Of a stretch of DNA of 64,000 nt, positions 20,567 through 28,956 are shown piece by piece; position 1 is the first letter of the stretch; each line of letters begins with the position of its first letter. Source of the DNA: Bacillus sp. SORGH_AS_0510 (GTDB lineage: Bacteria > Bacillota > Bacilli > Bacillales > Cytobacillaceae); contig NZ_JAUTAU010000001.1 in the NCBI RefSeq assembly GCF_030818775.1, positions 3,848,001 through 3,912,000 on the forward strand. The letters run 5' to 3'. The notes beneath the pieces are model-generated. The model did not search any database. It was not told the DNA's origin and saw only the letters and a list, made by a program, of their open reading frames with translations. The translations under genes were made by a program, and so were the position numbers.

Positions 20567-20746
20567 TTAAGGTTTTCTTTGGTAAGTCCAAACACGTTCA
20601 TCGTTGGACGTTTCTGGAAACGGGTCTCCTGCTTTAAGCTTTATTTTTTTGGGATTTTTCACATTATCTCCCGTCTCCCCCACTTCAATATATATACCAT
20701 TATTCGGTGCTTTTTTCCCTGATTTAAACTGGTGGTTTTGGCCCAT
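20567..20746 (-). CDS. yjzC: YjzC family small protein
   Basis: 59 residues that begin MGQNHQFKSGKKAPNNGIY, continue with EVGETGDNVKNPKKIKLKAG and DPFPETSNDERVW, and end TYQRKP; the pattern agrees with B. subtilis YjzC as remembered. A strong AAGGAGGG ribosome binding site lies ahead of ATG 20744-20746. In B. subtilis yjzC neighbours yjzD; here clpB lies between them. Function unknown. Confidence 0.85.
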   Translation of the reverse strand: MGQNHQFKSGKKAPNNGIYIEVGETGDNVKNPKKIKLKAGDPFPETSNDERVWTYQRKP

Positions 20747-20920
20747 GATTTTCCCTCCTTATCGTCTACATTTATATTATTTCCTTTTCTCTAAAGACCA
20801 TTAAAGGAAGTTCCTTCAAGTTCTCACAGGGTTCGACATTATTTCCTAAGAAATATCATGGAACATGAAAATATGACGATTGTATGAACTTATTCCACAA
20901 TTATTGCTAAATATTCTTTG

Positions 20921-20950
20921 TTGACAATATAATTATAGTAAAAATATACC
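20921..20950 (+). promoter_or_regulatory. Sigma-A-like promoter of the first fnr gene
   Basis: TTGACA (20921-20926) with an 18-bp spacer to TATACC (20945-20950), about 65 bp upstream of the start. Confidence 0.55.
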
Positions 20951-21013
20951 TGTAAATTTGACTGTGATGGTTCATTCAGACGGTTAATTTGACCTTTAAA
21001 GGTGGTTAGAATT

Positions 21014-21706
21014 ATGCAGTCAGTAAAAGAAATACCCATAACCCTTTCCCATCTCTTTGATACTGTTCACCATTTGCGAAAGATTGAAAAAGGAAGCTTT
21101 CTTTTTCAAGAAGGATCAACAGCTCATGAATTATTTATCATTCAGAGTGGGATTCTGCAAATCAGTAAAATTATCCCTGATGGAAGAGAGCTCACCCTTA
21201 GAATGTGCACGAAGGGGGACCTTGTGGGTGAATTAAATTTATTTTCCCCTGCTTCTAAATTTTCATTAAGTGCACGTGTCATTGAAAGCGGAGAAGTGGC
21301 TGTAATAAAAAAGGATGTTCTTGAGGAGAAACTCTCACAAAATCTTCCGCTTTCCATTGAATTCATTCAATGGATGAGTCAACAATATCGAAAGAATCAA
21401 ACGAAGTTTCGAGACCTAGTACTTCATGGAAAAAAGGGCGCATTGTATTCCACTTTAATTCGCATAAGTAATAGCTATGGGATTAAAACTAATAAAGGCA
21501 TTTTGGTTGAACTGCCATTAACCAATCAAGAATTAGCGAATTTTTGCGGCACTTCTCGGGAAGTGGTCAATCGACTTCTTAGTGACTTAAGAAAAACAAA
21601 TATTATTTCTATTGATAAAGGTGTTATTACTATTCATGAATTAGATTTCTTAAAAAGAGAAATCGATTGTGAGGATTGTCCAATTGAAATATGTAAAGTA
21701 GACTAA
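21014..21706 (+). CDS. Fnr-type oxygen regulator, copy 1
   Basis: Crp/Fnr-family transcription factor, 230 residues from ATG 21014 (an upstream GTG sits on the ribosome binding site). Order: cyclic-nucleotide-type beta roll (about 20-110), dimerisation helix, winged helix with LTNQELANFCGTSREVVNRL as helix-turn-helix, then a C-terminal C-x2-C-x4-C (CEDCPIEIC). Bacillus Fnr holds its oxygen-sensitive [4Fe-4S] cluster at such C-terminal Cys, unlike E. coli Fnr. It flanks the molybdenum-cofactor block with a paralog at 26.1 kb. Confidence 0.9.
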   Translation: MQSVKEIPITLSHLFDTVHHLRKIEKGSFLFQEGSTAHELFIIQSGILQISKIIPDGRELTLRMCTKGDLVGELNLFSPASKFSLSARVIESGEVAVIKKDVLEEKLSQNLPLSIEFIQWMSQQYRKNQTKFRDLVLHGKKGALYSTLIRISNSYGIKTNKGILVELPLTNQELANFCGTSREVVNRLLSDLRKTNIISIDKGVITIHELDFLKREIDCEDCPIEICKVD

Positions 21707-21713
21707 GAAGAAG

Positions 21714-21743
21714 AAAAGCCGGTCATGCTGACCGGCTTTTTTC
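21714..21743 (+). terminator. Terminator of fnr copy 1
   Basis: Perfect hairpin AAAGCCGGTCA / TGACCGGCTTT with a TGC loop and a T run. Confidence 0.9.
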
Positions 21744-21748
21744 TTGTC

Positions 21749-21827
21749 TCTGTTAAAATTGCCTGTTGATTTCCGCTCCAATCAACAGGGTTTATAAATC
21801 AACACTGGTCTTTAACAAAGCCTTTTT
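21749..21827 (-). repeat. Repeat family B, minimal copy
   Basis: Read on the minus strand this roughly 80-bp stretch lines up with both outer ends of the long element at 28.1-28.35 kb (CTGTTGATTGGAGCGG, AAATCAACAGG, TTTAACAGAG) but lacks its interior. It lies directly after the mobB stop. Confidence 0.75.
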
Positions 21828-21829
21828 AT

Positions 21830-22366
21830 CTAATTTTGGTTAAATTGATTTTTGACAAAGTGGATTGTCCAATTTATCGATGTTTCGTCAGTGATTAAAA
21901 ATGATGGTCCTGTCCACTTCTTTGGAATAAGATTTTTTATTTCCTCACTCCAACAGATTGTTGCAATTACATTATTTAATTTTCCGAGTAAGGGGATGTC
22001 AGTAGGTTCTCTTACCAATAATAACTTAGGATAGTGCTCTTGTTTATAGCCCTCGATAAGTATAACATCGGGCTTAAAAAACGTTAAAAGCTCTATTTGG
22101 TCTCCGAGATTGCAATCATAATCTTCTGCTTGTAGTAGCAATCTTCCATCCCCTTCAACAATTGCTGCAATGGCACCAGAACGTAGATGTTTGCCTGTGT
22201 CCTTTGACATCCAAGTATCCGGCTTTCCACCATGACCATGGTGTTTGATTGTTACTGTGCGGAACTGATGTGCCTTCAATTGGTGTACTACCTTAGAAGA
22301 AAAAGTAGTTTTTCCGCTATTTTGGTACCCAACTACCTGAAAAACAACCGGCTTTACCAAGGCCAT
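21830..22366 (-). CDS. mobB: Molybdopterin-guanine dinucleotide biosynthesis protein MobB
   Basis: GTP-binding accessory protein for adding a nucleotide to the molybdenum cofactor, 178 residues. P-loop GYQNSGKTT at about 13-21, then TVTIKHHGHGG and LIEGYKQEHYPKL, both characteristic of MobB. Its start overlaps the moeA end by 13 bp, so translation is probably coupled. Confidence 0.95.
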   Translation of the reverse strand: MALVKPVVFQVVGYQNSGKTTFSSKVVHQLKAHQFRTVTIKHHGHGGKPDTWMSKDTGKHLRSGAIAAIVEGDGRLLLQAEDYDCNLGDQIELLTFFKPDVILIEGYKQEHYPKLLLVREPTDIPLLGKLNNVIATICWSEEIKNLIPKKWTGPSFLITDETSINWTIHFVKNQFNQN

Positions 22367-23628
22367 TCACTACCGGTTTGGTCCTCCAATAAAAGAACGT
22401 CAACTTCACTACCTGCTGTAAAACCCCGGGTCCCTCCTGGAAGGATGATCAATGAGTTTGCACCAGCTAAGCTCATTATAATGTTCGATTTATCCAGACC
22501 ACTCGGTGTAGATTTTAGCCTACCTCCTTCAATAAAGGTTGAACTTCGAACAAACCTAGTAAAAGGATTTGCTTTTGGAAAGTCTACATCAAGCTCAGCC
22601 AGTTCTTTACGCAAATGCGGTCTTTCTGAAAATAACATTCTTCGTAGAATTGGACGGACAAACAGTTCAAAACCAACATAACATGCAGATGGATTACCTG
22701 AAAGGCCAAATAATATTTTTTCCTTAAATCGAGAAACTGTGGTCACACTGCCAGGACGCATCGCTACTTTATTAAATAAAACTTCAGCGCCTAGCTTTTC
22801 ATATATAGCAGGAAGATAATCATAATCTCCAACGGATACTCCACCAGTTGTAATTAAAACATCTACTTTCTCTAATGCTTCCTTAACCGCTTCAAAACAA
22901 GTATCAAACTCATCTGGCAGCTTCCCAAAGTAATGGACAATGCCTCCTGCCCGCTCTATCTGTGCAGCGATCATATGTGAATTACTATTTCGGATTTTCC
23001 CTGGAACTAATTCTTCATCCACCTCTAAAAGCTCTGTACCTGTAGCAAATAGACCCACAAGCGGTTTTTTTGCTACTGGGACTTCATGATAACCGAAAGT
23101 AGCAAGCATGGCCTGGATACCTGGATTAATCAGAGTTCCTTTTTTAACTAGGATTTCTCCTGCCTTTGCATCTTCACCAGTGAAAGATACATTTTCTCCT
23201 TTTTGAAATGACCGCTTAATCGACATATAAGGAATGCCATTCTTTTCATAATCCTTTGCCACCTCAAACATAACCACTGCATCGGTTCCTTCTGGCATCA
23301 TGGCTCCTGTCATGATTCTGACAGCCTGATTTTGACCAATTAATTTACTTGATACCATTCCAGCACCAATGTGATCAACCACTTCAAATTCAATCGGATT
23401 TGATTGAGAAGCCTCACTAGTATCGATAGACCTTACTGCGAAACCATCATACGGAGCTCGATCAAAATGGGGAACATCACTTGTTGCAATCAAATCCTTG
23501 GATAAAAAACGACCATAGCTCTCATTTATCGATATGTATTCAGTCGCACCCAATATCTGGGATTCCATCACTTTTTTAACTGCTTCTCCTATCGGGATAG
23601 GGTTTCTTCTTTCAAACATTCTATTCAC
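22354..23628 (-). CDS. moeA: Molybdopterin molybdenumtransferase MoeA
   Basis: Inserts molybdate (or tungstate) into adenylated molybdopterin, 424 residues. Features: SDVPHFDRAPYDGFAVRS, RIMTGAMMPEGTDAVVMFE, TGGVSVGDYDYLP, FGLSGNPSACYVGFELFV; the C-terminal domain ends with LPGGTRGFTAGSEVDVLLLE. First gene of a two-gene operon with mobB. Confidence 0.96.
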   Translation of the reverse strand: MNRMFERRNPIPIGEAVKKVMESQILGATEYISINESYGRFLSKDLIATSDVPHFDRAPYDGFAVRSIDTSEASQSNPIEFEVVDHIGAGMVSSKLIGQNQAVRIMTGAMMPEGTDAVVMFEVAKDYEKNGIPYMSIKRSFQKGENVSFTGEDAKAGEILVKKGTLINPGIQAMLATFGYHEVPVAKKPLVGLFATGTELLEVDEELVPGKIRNSNSHMIAAQIERAGGIVHYFGKLPDEFDTCFEAVKEALEKVDVLITTGGVSVGDYDYLPAIYEKLGAEVLFNKVAMRPGSVTTVSRFKEKILFGLSGNPSACYVGFELFVRPILRRMLFSERPHLRKELAELDVDFPKANPFTRFVRSSTFIEGGRLKSTPSGLDKSNIIMSLAGANSLIILPGGTRGFTAGSEVDVLLLEDQTGSEWPW

Positions 23629-23769
23629 TCCTGCCTAAAACGGGTAGTTTTTACTGTATATATATAAAACAACTATTATTCATTATAAGCCTATAGAAAA
23701 CGTGGTAACATATCAAATGTCACATATTCATCATTCTTTGTCTAAATAAATAAAAAATCATATTAAATG

Positions 23770-23812
23770 TGTGATATAGGTCACCTAGTTTCTCTTTTTT
23801 TTCCGTTATGCT
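23770..23812 (+). promoter_or_regulatory. FNR box and -10 of ric
   Basis: TGTGA-TATAGG-TCACC at 23770-23785 fits TGTGA-N6-TCACA with one mismatch. A -10-like TATGCT lies at 23807-23812; a start near 23819 puts the box centre at about -41.5, the classical activator position. It could also influence divergent moeA. Confidence 0.75.
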
Positions 23813-23856
23813 TATCTCAAGAAAGAAACAGCTTAACATTCTAAGGAGGACTATAT

Positions 23857-24555
23857 ATGACTTTCCCATTTAATACTAATTCATTAGTTAAAGATATTGT
23901 AAACGAATTACCAAAAACAAGTGACGTATTCAAGAAAAACCGCATTGATTTTTGTTGTGGTGGTAATATTACACTTTCAGATGCAGCGGGTCAAAATGGA
24001 CTAAATATTGACCATTTATTAGCAGAATTAGAAGAAGTCTTTCAGAAGTTTGAAAATGCTGAAAAGAATGTAGAGGTTTGGACTGATTCTGATTCAAATA
24101 CCATTATCAATCATATCATTACCAATTACCACCGTGCTTCTGCAGAAGAATTATCCATGCTTAGTCCATATGTAACAAAGGTATCCCGTGTACACGGCGA
24201 TAATCACCCAGAGTTATTAAAGGTCTATGAGCTATTTTATGAATTTAAGAAAGAACTGATGGAGCATATGGAAAAAGAAGAGGTTGTTGTCTTTCCATTA
24301 ATTAAACAGCTTGCTGACGGAACAGTAGAAAACCGTGAAGAAGCAATCAATATGATTGTTGAACTTGAGAAAGAGCATGACCATGCAGGTGAAATTTTAC
24401 GGGAGATTAGAGCCGTCACATCCGATTATGCCCTTCCATTAGATGCTTGCGGCACATACCGCTTAGTCTATGCGCGGTTAGAAGCACTTGAAGGGTTGAC
24501 CTTCATGCATGTACATCTTGAAAATAATATCCTGTTTCCACGGTACCTATCATAA
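23857..24555 (+). CDS. ric: Iron-sulfur cluster repair di-iron protein (Ric/ScdA/YtfE)
   Basis: 232 residues. N-terminal ScdA_N domain with the CCGG motif (RIDFCCGGN, about 30-38) and a C-terminal hemerythrin-like four-helix domain with His/Glu ligands (NYHRASAEEL, HGDNHPELLKV, EHMEKEEVVVFP, EKEHDHAGEIL, HVHLENNILFP). Repairs iron-sulfur clusters damaged by nitric oxide or oxidants. The FNR box in its promoter and the adjacent cofactor genes suit a role in anaerobic or nitrosative metabolism. Confidence 0.95.
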   Translation: MTFPFNTNSLVKDIVNELPKTSDVFKKNRIDFCCGGNITLSDAAGQNGLNIDHLLAELEEVFQKFENAEKNVEVWTDSDSNTIINHIITNYHRASAEELSMLSPYVTKVSRVHGDNHPELLKVYELFYEFKKELMEHMEKEEVVVFPLIKQLADGTVENREEAINMIVELEKEHDHAGEILREIRAVTSDYALPLDACGTYRLVYARLEALEGLTFMHVHLENNILFPRYLS

Positions 24556-24557
24556 TC

Positions 24558-24594
24558 AGAAGACTGCCTCAATCACACGAGGCAGTCTCTTTTT
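24558..24594 (+). terminator. Terminator of ric
   Basis: Hairpin AGACTGCCTC / GAGGCAGTCT followed by six or more T, immediately after the stop. Confidence 0.88.
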
Positions 24595-24596
24595 TA

Positions 24597-24748
24597 TAAG
24601 AAAAGCGCACGCGCCTTGGTCAGCCCCGACAGGCAAATGTTCTTCGGCAAGAAAAGTCCGCCTTTTGACTTTTATTGCCGAAGGTTATTTGACCCGAGGG
24701 GCTAGGCGCTGGAGCTGGACAATTCTCGAAGTCGAATTTTATACTTTC
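24597..24748. repeat. Repeat family A, copy 2
   Basis: The best-preserved copy. Outer arms GCGCC(T) and AGCCCC face GGGGCT and AGGCGC. An inner hairpin is made by CTTCGGCAA and TTGCCGAAG, and a third nested pair by AAAAGTC and GACTTTT. It lies between the ric and moaA terminators. Confidence 0.88.
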
Positions 24749-24756
24749 CTATAATA

Positions 24757-24792
24757 TAAAAAAGAAAAACTCTCTTGCATGTGAAGAGAGTT
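24757..24792 (-). terminator. Terminator of moaA
   Basis: Hairpin AACTCTCTT / AAGAGAGTT with a seven-base loop; on the minus strand it is followed by a T-rich run. Confidence 0.8.
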
Positions 24793-25807
24793 ATCCGCCA
24801 ATATAAGACATTTCAATTTTTTTACGATTTTTATTTGTTTCTGCCGTTCTTTCATCAGAATATCGATCATCCCTACCATTCCAAATAGCAATAATTCGAT
24901 TCCGGATTTCTTCATCTGTCGCACCATTGCGCATAAAATTACGTATATCATGGCCATTTCCATTAAACAAGCACGTAAAGAGTTGGCCATTTGCTGAAAG
25001 TCGTGACCTTGTACAGCTTGAGCAGAATGACTCAGAAACAGATGTAATGAAGCCAACATTTACATTTGCACCCTTATAACGATATAACTTTGCAACTTCT
25101 CCAAAATAAGCAGGATCGACCGGTTCAAGTTCAAAATGCTCTTTAAGCATATGGTACATTTCCTTTTTGGTCACTACATCGTCCATTTTCCAGCCATTTG
25201 TTGAGCCAACGTCCATAAATTCAATATAACGCAATTCCAATCCGTTCTTTTTACAATATTCCGCCATTGGAACTATCTCTGTATCATTTAAACCTTTTTT
25301 TACTACCATATTAACTTTAACACCCAAACCAGCTTGTTTCGCAGCCTCTATCCCTTCTAAGACTGGTACTGTTCCTACACCTCGTCCATTTATCTTGCCA
25401 AATAATTCATCATTCAAGGTATCTAGACTAACATTTACTCTTTTGAGTCCTGCAGTTTTTAAGTCCTCTGCAAGTTTTGGGAGCAATACACCATTGGTCG
25501 TTAATCCGATATCACTTAGTCCTTCAATAGCAGATAATTTTTCAACAAGAATAGGGATATCCTTTCTTAACAGCGGCTCACCACCAGTTAAGCGAATTTT
25601 CTCAACACCTAAGCTGACAAAAATTTTAGCCAGCCGCTCGATTTCTTCATACGTTAGCAACGCGCTCTTGGGAAGAAATTCAAAATCAGGCCCGAATTGC
25701 TCTGCTGGCATACAGTATTGACAGCGAAAATTACAGCGGTCAATGACAGAAATTCTTAGATCGCGTAATGGTCTATTTAATTTATCTTTAATAATGTTTT
25801 TTTCCAT
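24791..25807 (-). CDS. moaA: GTP 3',8-cyclase MoaA
   Basis: Radical SAM enzyme for the first step of molybdopterin synthesis, converting GTP to the cyclised 3',8-cH2GTP. 338 residues from the ATG at 25805-25807, preferred over an ATG five codons upstream that lacks a ribosome binding site. N-terminal cluster motif [16 protein letters not shown] region, C-terminal cluster Cys in [17 protein letters not shown], and the essential Gly-Gly tail (SYIGG). moaC, moaE and moaB are not in the window. Confidence 0.97.
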   Translation of the reverse strand: MEKNIIKDKLNRPLRDLRISVIDRCNFRCQYCMPAEQFGPDFEFLPKSALLTYEEIERLAKIFVSLGVEKIRLTGGEPLLRKDIPILVEKLSAIEGLSDIGLTTNGVLLPKLAEDLKTAGLKRVNVSLDTLNDELFGKINGRGVGTVPVLEGIEAAKQAGLGVKVNMVVKKGLNDTEIVPMAEYCKKNGLELRYIEFMDVGSTNGWKMDDVVTKKEMYHMLKEHFELEPVDPAYFGEVAKLYRYKGANVNVGFITSVSESFCSSCTRSRLSANGQLFTCLFNGNGHDIRNFMRNGATDEEIRNRIIAIWNGRDDRYSDERTAETNKNRKKIEMSYIGG

Positions 25808-26085
25808 TCCTATCAACTCCATTTAAGGAAGCAATTTAAACTAAGTGTAACAGTCTTTTGAAAAATAGACTGTTACTTTATTCACTATAACTATACTTTT
25901 AATTAATTCTTATCTTAACAGATGTTCATTCATGAAGAAATGATTGTTTTTGGAAAAAACGTTTGAGTTTTCACTATATTGTCATTGTTTACCCCTACCT
26001 ATTGCTTAATATTGGGATAGAATGATACTAACGAATCCGAAAAGTAAAAATGTCAGGTATAAAATTGATCCTAGAGGTGAACCGA

Positions 26086-26784
26086 ATGAATACAACTATT
26101 AAACCAACTCATTCCATTGAGATAAAAGAATTACTTCGATTTGCAGATCGGAGATTTAGAAGTGAGAGAGGGAGTTTCTTATTTCAGGAAGGCATGCAAG
26201 CGGAGGAACTCTACATTATCATTTCTGGAAAAGTACAAATCAGCAAAATCACTTCAGATGGACGTGAACTCTCATTAAGAATTTGCGGTGCAAACGATAT
26301 TTGTGGTGAACTAACTCTCTTTACGGATAACCCAAGGTATTTATTGAGTGCCAAGGTTGTAGAAGAGGGAGATATTGTTGCAATTAAAAAAGATGTGATT
26401 GAAAGTGAAATTTTCCAAAATAGTAAGCTTGCTTTTGAATTTATGAAATGGATGAGTGACCATTTTAGAAAAACACAGACTAAATTCCGTGACCTTGTTC
26501 TAAACGGGAAACGCGGAGCTCTTTTCTCCACTCTTATTCGGATGTCAAACAGCTATGGCATTCAAAAAGATAACGCGATTCTTATTGACTTACCACTAAC
26601 GAATCAAGAACTAGCAAACTTCTGTGGGACCTCAAGAGAAAGTACTAATCGAATTCTTAGTGATTTAAAAAAAGATCATATTATTTCTGTCAAACGTGGA
26701 AAGATTACGATATTAGACCTTCAATATTTAAAAGATGAAATAGGCTGCGAAAATTGTCCTGCTGTGTACTGTAGCATCGAATAG
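26086..26784 (+). CDS. Fnr-type oxygen regulator, copy 2
   Basis: Paralog of the regulator at 21.0 kb, 232 residues from ATG 26086 (GAGGTG ribosome binding site); an upstream ATG 12 codons away lacks one. Same architecture: beta roll, helix-turn-helix LTNQELANFCGTSRESTNRI, and C-terminal C-x2-C-x4-C (CENCPAVYC). Recognition helices of the two copies are nearly identical, so they likely bind the same FNR boxes. Which one is the orthologue of B. subtilis Fnr cannot be told here. Confidence 0.9.
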   Translation: MNTTIKPTHSIEIKELLRFADRRFRSERGSFLFQEGMQAEELYIIISGKVQISKITSDGRELSLRICGANDICGELTLFTDNPRYLLSAKVVEEGDIVAIKKDVIESEIFQNSKLAFEFMKWMSDHFRKTQTKFRDLVLNGKRGALFSTLIRMSNSYGIQKDNAILIDLPLTNQELANFCGTSRESTNRILSDLKKDHIISVKRGKITILDLQYLKDEIGCENCPAVYCSIE

Positions 26785-26801
26785 TTACCCTATAGATTCA
26801 T

Positions 26802-26831
26802 GAAGAGGCTGACAACGAGTCAGCCTCTTTA
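26802..26831. terminator. Bidirectional terminator between fnr copy 2 and the radical SAM gene
   Basis: Hairpin AAGAGGCTGAC / GTCAGCCTCTT with an AACGA loop, between two convergent genes. Confidence 0.85.
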
Positions 26832-26835
26832 TCTT

Positions 26836-27963
26836 TTACTTTTGATCCTGTTTCTCACGTTGTGCTTTCGGAATATAGACACAGAATGGTTCGCTTTCCA
26901 AATAGTCACCCGTCATAGCATATGCTCTTGATCTAGATCCACCACAAACATGACGGAATTCACAAACACCACATTTTCCTTTATAAAGGTCAGGATTCCG
27001 TAATGATTTAAAAATTGGTGACTCCCGGTAAATTTCAGCCAATGGCTGATCTCTTACATTCCCTGCTTTTACCGGTAAAAGTCCGCTAGGATACACATCT
27101 CCAATATGTGAGATAAAGACAAAACCATTACCATCATTAACGCCTTTCGGAGCTCGTCCCAAACCATCGATGGACCCTGTTAATCCCTGTTCAGTTAATG
27201 CGCTTAAATAATCTATCTCGGCTGTATGTTCCCTAGCTTCGCGCATTTTTTGCTGGATGACTACACGGCGATAATGCTGGGCTGCTGTTGTTTTTATATC
27301 AAAGGAAACCCGTTTGCTTAAATCATAAAGCCATCTAAACACCTTTTCGTGTTCAACTGGGGAAATCATATCAGATTCTTGTCCTCTGCCGGTCGGTACA
27401 AGAAAAAAGACACTCCACAATACACAGTTTAAATCCTCAACCATTTTTGCCATTTCATCGAGATAATTGATATTATATCTTGAAATAACAGTATTAATTT
27501 GGATAGGAATTTCCAGCTCATGTAAATATTTTATTCGTTCCATCGTTAGATCGAATGATCCTGCCGTACCCCGGAAATGGTCATGTACTTCTGCTGTAGG
27601 TCCATCGATACTAAACGCCCAACGAGAAAGCCCCACCTCTTTTGCCTTTTCAATCGCTTCTTTCTTTACATTTGGCGTGGCACTCGGAGTCATAGATACT
27701 CGAACACCTTTTTTAACAGCATATTTCGCTATATCAAATACATCCTCCCGCATTAAAGGATCTCCTCCGGTAAAGACTAGCATCGGATTGTTCATTTCAT
27801 ATATTTGATCAATTAATTGCTTTCCTTCCTCATAGGAAAGTTCACGGGGATCTCTTCTATATTGTGCTTCAGCCCGACAATGTAAACACTTTAACTGGCA
27901 AGCACGGGTTAGTTCCCAAATAACGATAAATGGGTCTTTATTGAAATCTCGGCTAAAAGCCAT
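26836..27963 (-). CDS. Radical SAM/SPASM-like protein near Fnr (TIGR04053- or heme-maturase-like)
   Basis: 375 residues. Radical SAM cluster CQLKCLHC (CxxxCxxC, about 22-29), SAM-binding FTGGDPLMREDV, then a C-terminal auxiliary-cluster region CGVCEFRHVCGGSRSRAYAMTGD with later Cys in EPFCVY. This layout is shared with NirJ/AhbD-like heme-modifying enzymes and the related TIGR04053 family. Its FNR-box promoter and position beside fnr indicate an anaerobic role; the substrate is unknown. Confidence 0.85.
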   Translation of the reverse strand: MAFSRDFNKDPFIVIWELTRACQLKCLHCRAEAQYRRDPRELSYEEGKQLIDQIYEMNNPMLVFTGGDPLMREDVFDIAKYAVKKGVRVSMTPSATPNVKKEAIEKAKEVGLSRWAFSIDGPTAEVHDHFRGTAGSFDLTMERIKYLHELEIPIQINTVISRYNINYLDEMAKMVEDLNCVLWSVFFLVPTGRGQESDMISPVEHEKVFRWLYDLSKRVSFDIKTTAAQHYRRVVIQQKMREAREHTAEIDYLSALTEQGLTGSIDGLGRAPKGVNDGNGFVFISHIGDVYPSGLLPVKAGNVRDQPLAEIYRESPIFKSLRNPDLYKGKCGVCEFRHVCGGSRSRAYAMTGDYLESEPFCVYIPKAQREKQDQK

Positions 27964-28018
27964 ATGAAACGCCTCCTAAAACGGCCATTTCAACTCTCAA
28001 ACAGCCTTAATACTCTGT

Positions 28019-28061
28019 ATTATAAAGGTGTTTATAGTTAAAAAAAGTGAACTACCTCACA
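28019..28061 (-). promoter_or_regulatory. FNR-box promoter of the radical SAM gene
   Basis: On the minus strand TGTGA-GGTAGT-TCACT (28046-28061) lies upstream of a perfect TATAAT (28019-28024). A start near 28012 puts the box centre at about -41.5, as for ric. Confidence 0.82.
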
Positions 28062-28104
28062 GACTGGAAGAGATATATGGACGTTTTGTGAATGGCATTA
28101 AATA

Positions 28105-28352
28105 AAAGGCTGTGTAAAAGAAGACTGTTGATTTATACAGCCTGTTGATTGGAGCGGAAGGCACGAAGAACCTCGAAAATGCTACCGCATTTCCTTCGTG
28201 CGGTGATAATTCGATGGAGCTTATTCAATGTCCTGTGGGAGTATGGTTCAGGGGAGACCCCACAGACGCTTGCGTCCAGGAGGCTCACCGAAACACCTAC
28301 GGACCGCTCGTGCCTGGAGCGGAAATTAACAGGCATGTTTAACAGAGCCAAA
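28105..28352. repeat. Repeat family B, long copy
   Basis: About 250 bp bounded by AGACTGTTGATTTATACAGCC on the left (shared half) and CAGGCATGTTTAACAGAGCC on the right. Inside these, CCTGTTGATT and AATTAACAGG form inverted ends, and GGAGCGGA occurs as a direct repeat flanking the interior. GACGCTTGCGTC and GGGAGACCCC can form hairpins. The short open frames here are a by-product. Similar elements are, from memory, common in Bacillus genomes. Confidence 0.8.
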
Positions 28353-28353
28353 T

Positions 28354-28380
28354 AAAAAAACAGTGGAAAGATTCCACTGC
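28354..28380 (-). terminator. Terminator of yitW
   Basis: Hairpin CAGTGGAA / TTCCACTG, followed on the minus strand by seven T. Confidence 0.8.
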
Positions 28381-28399
28381 TTTCTAAAAGTTCAATATC

Positions 28400-28708
28400 T
28401 TATCGAATCCCTAAAGCAATTTTTGCATAGCGGGACATCATTTCCTTATTCCAAGGCGGATTCCATACGATATTTACTTCTACGTCCTTAACTTCAGGAA
28501 TATCTGCCAGGGCTCTCTTAACCTGGTCTACAATTGTTCCAGCTAACGGACAGCCCATTGATGTTAATGTCATATCAATAGTAAGATTTCCTTCATCGTC
28601 CATTTCGGTCTTATATACTAAACCTAAATTAACTATATCTACACCTAGTTCTGGGTCAATAACTAATTCAAGGGCACCCATAATATTTTCTCTTAAATCC
28701 TCATTCAT
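28400..28708 (-). CDS. yitW: MIP18/DUF59 iron-sulfur assembly protein YitW
   Basis: 102 residues of the SufT/PaaD-like DUF59 family thought to help mature iron-sulfur proteins. Motifs: VIDPELGVDIVNLGLVY, LTSMGCPLAG with the conserved Cys, and VNIVWNPPWNKEMMS. Divergent from yitU. Confidence 0.93.
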   Translation of the reverse strand: MNEDLRENIMGALELVIDPELGVDIVNLGLVYKTEMDDEGNLTIDMTLTSMGCPLAGTIVDQVKRALADIPEVKDVEVNIVWNPPWNKEMMSRYAKIALGIR

Positions 28709-28956
28709 TTCATTTCCGCTCCTTTAAATGGTACGATTTATAACAGTATTTACTTTTATATAAAAAGTATATCGGTTTTCACCCCATCTTGGTGTGAAAT
28801 TTTTTACAGGTTGGATATATAATTGTTAACATAGTAAATATAGAAATAAAAGTCCATTGTTTTTGAAACTCATTAAATGTAGTGTATCATGCAGTCCAAT
28901 ATTTTACTAAAAGTATGCATTTAATCGAGAAATTCATTAGGATAAAAGGAGTTCAC

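Noticed and set aside
20963..20978. FNR box upstream of fnr copy 1 (TGTGA-N6-ATTCA)
   Set aside because: Only the left half-site matches, and it lies downstream of the best promoter; could be chance.
24739..25059. 106-residue minus-strand frame
   Set aside because: Overlaps moaA in another frame and has no independent support.
28145..28355. Overlapping 65-72-residue open frames on both strands
   Set aside because: They lie inside the family B palindromic repeat; open frames on both strands reflect the repeat, not genes.
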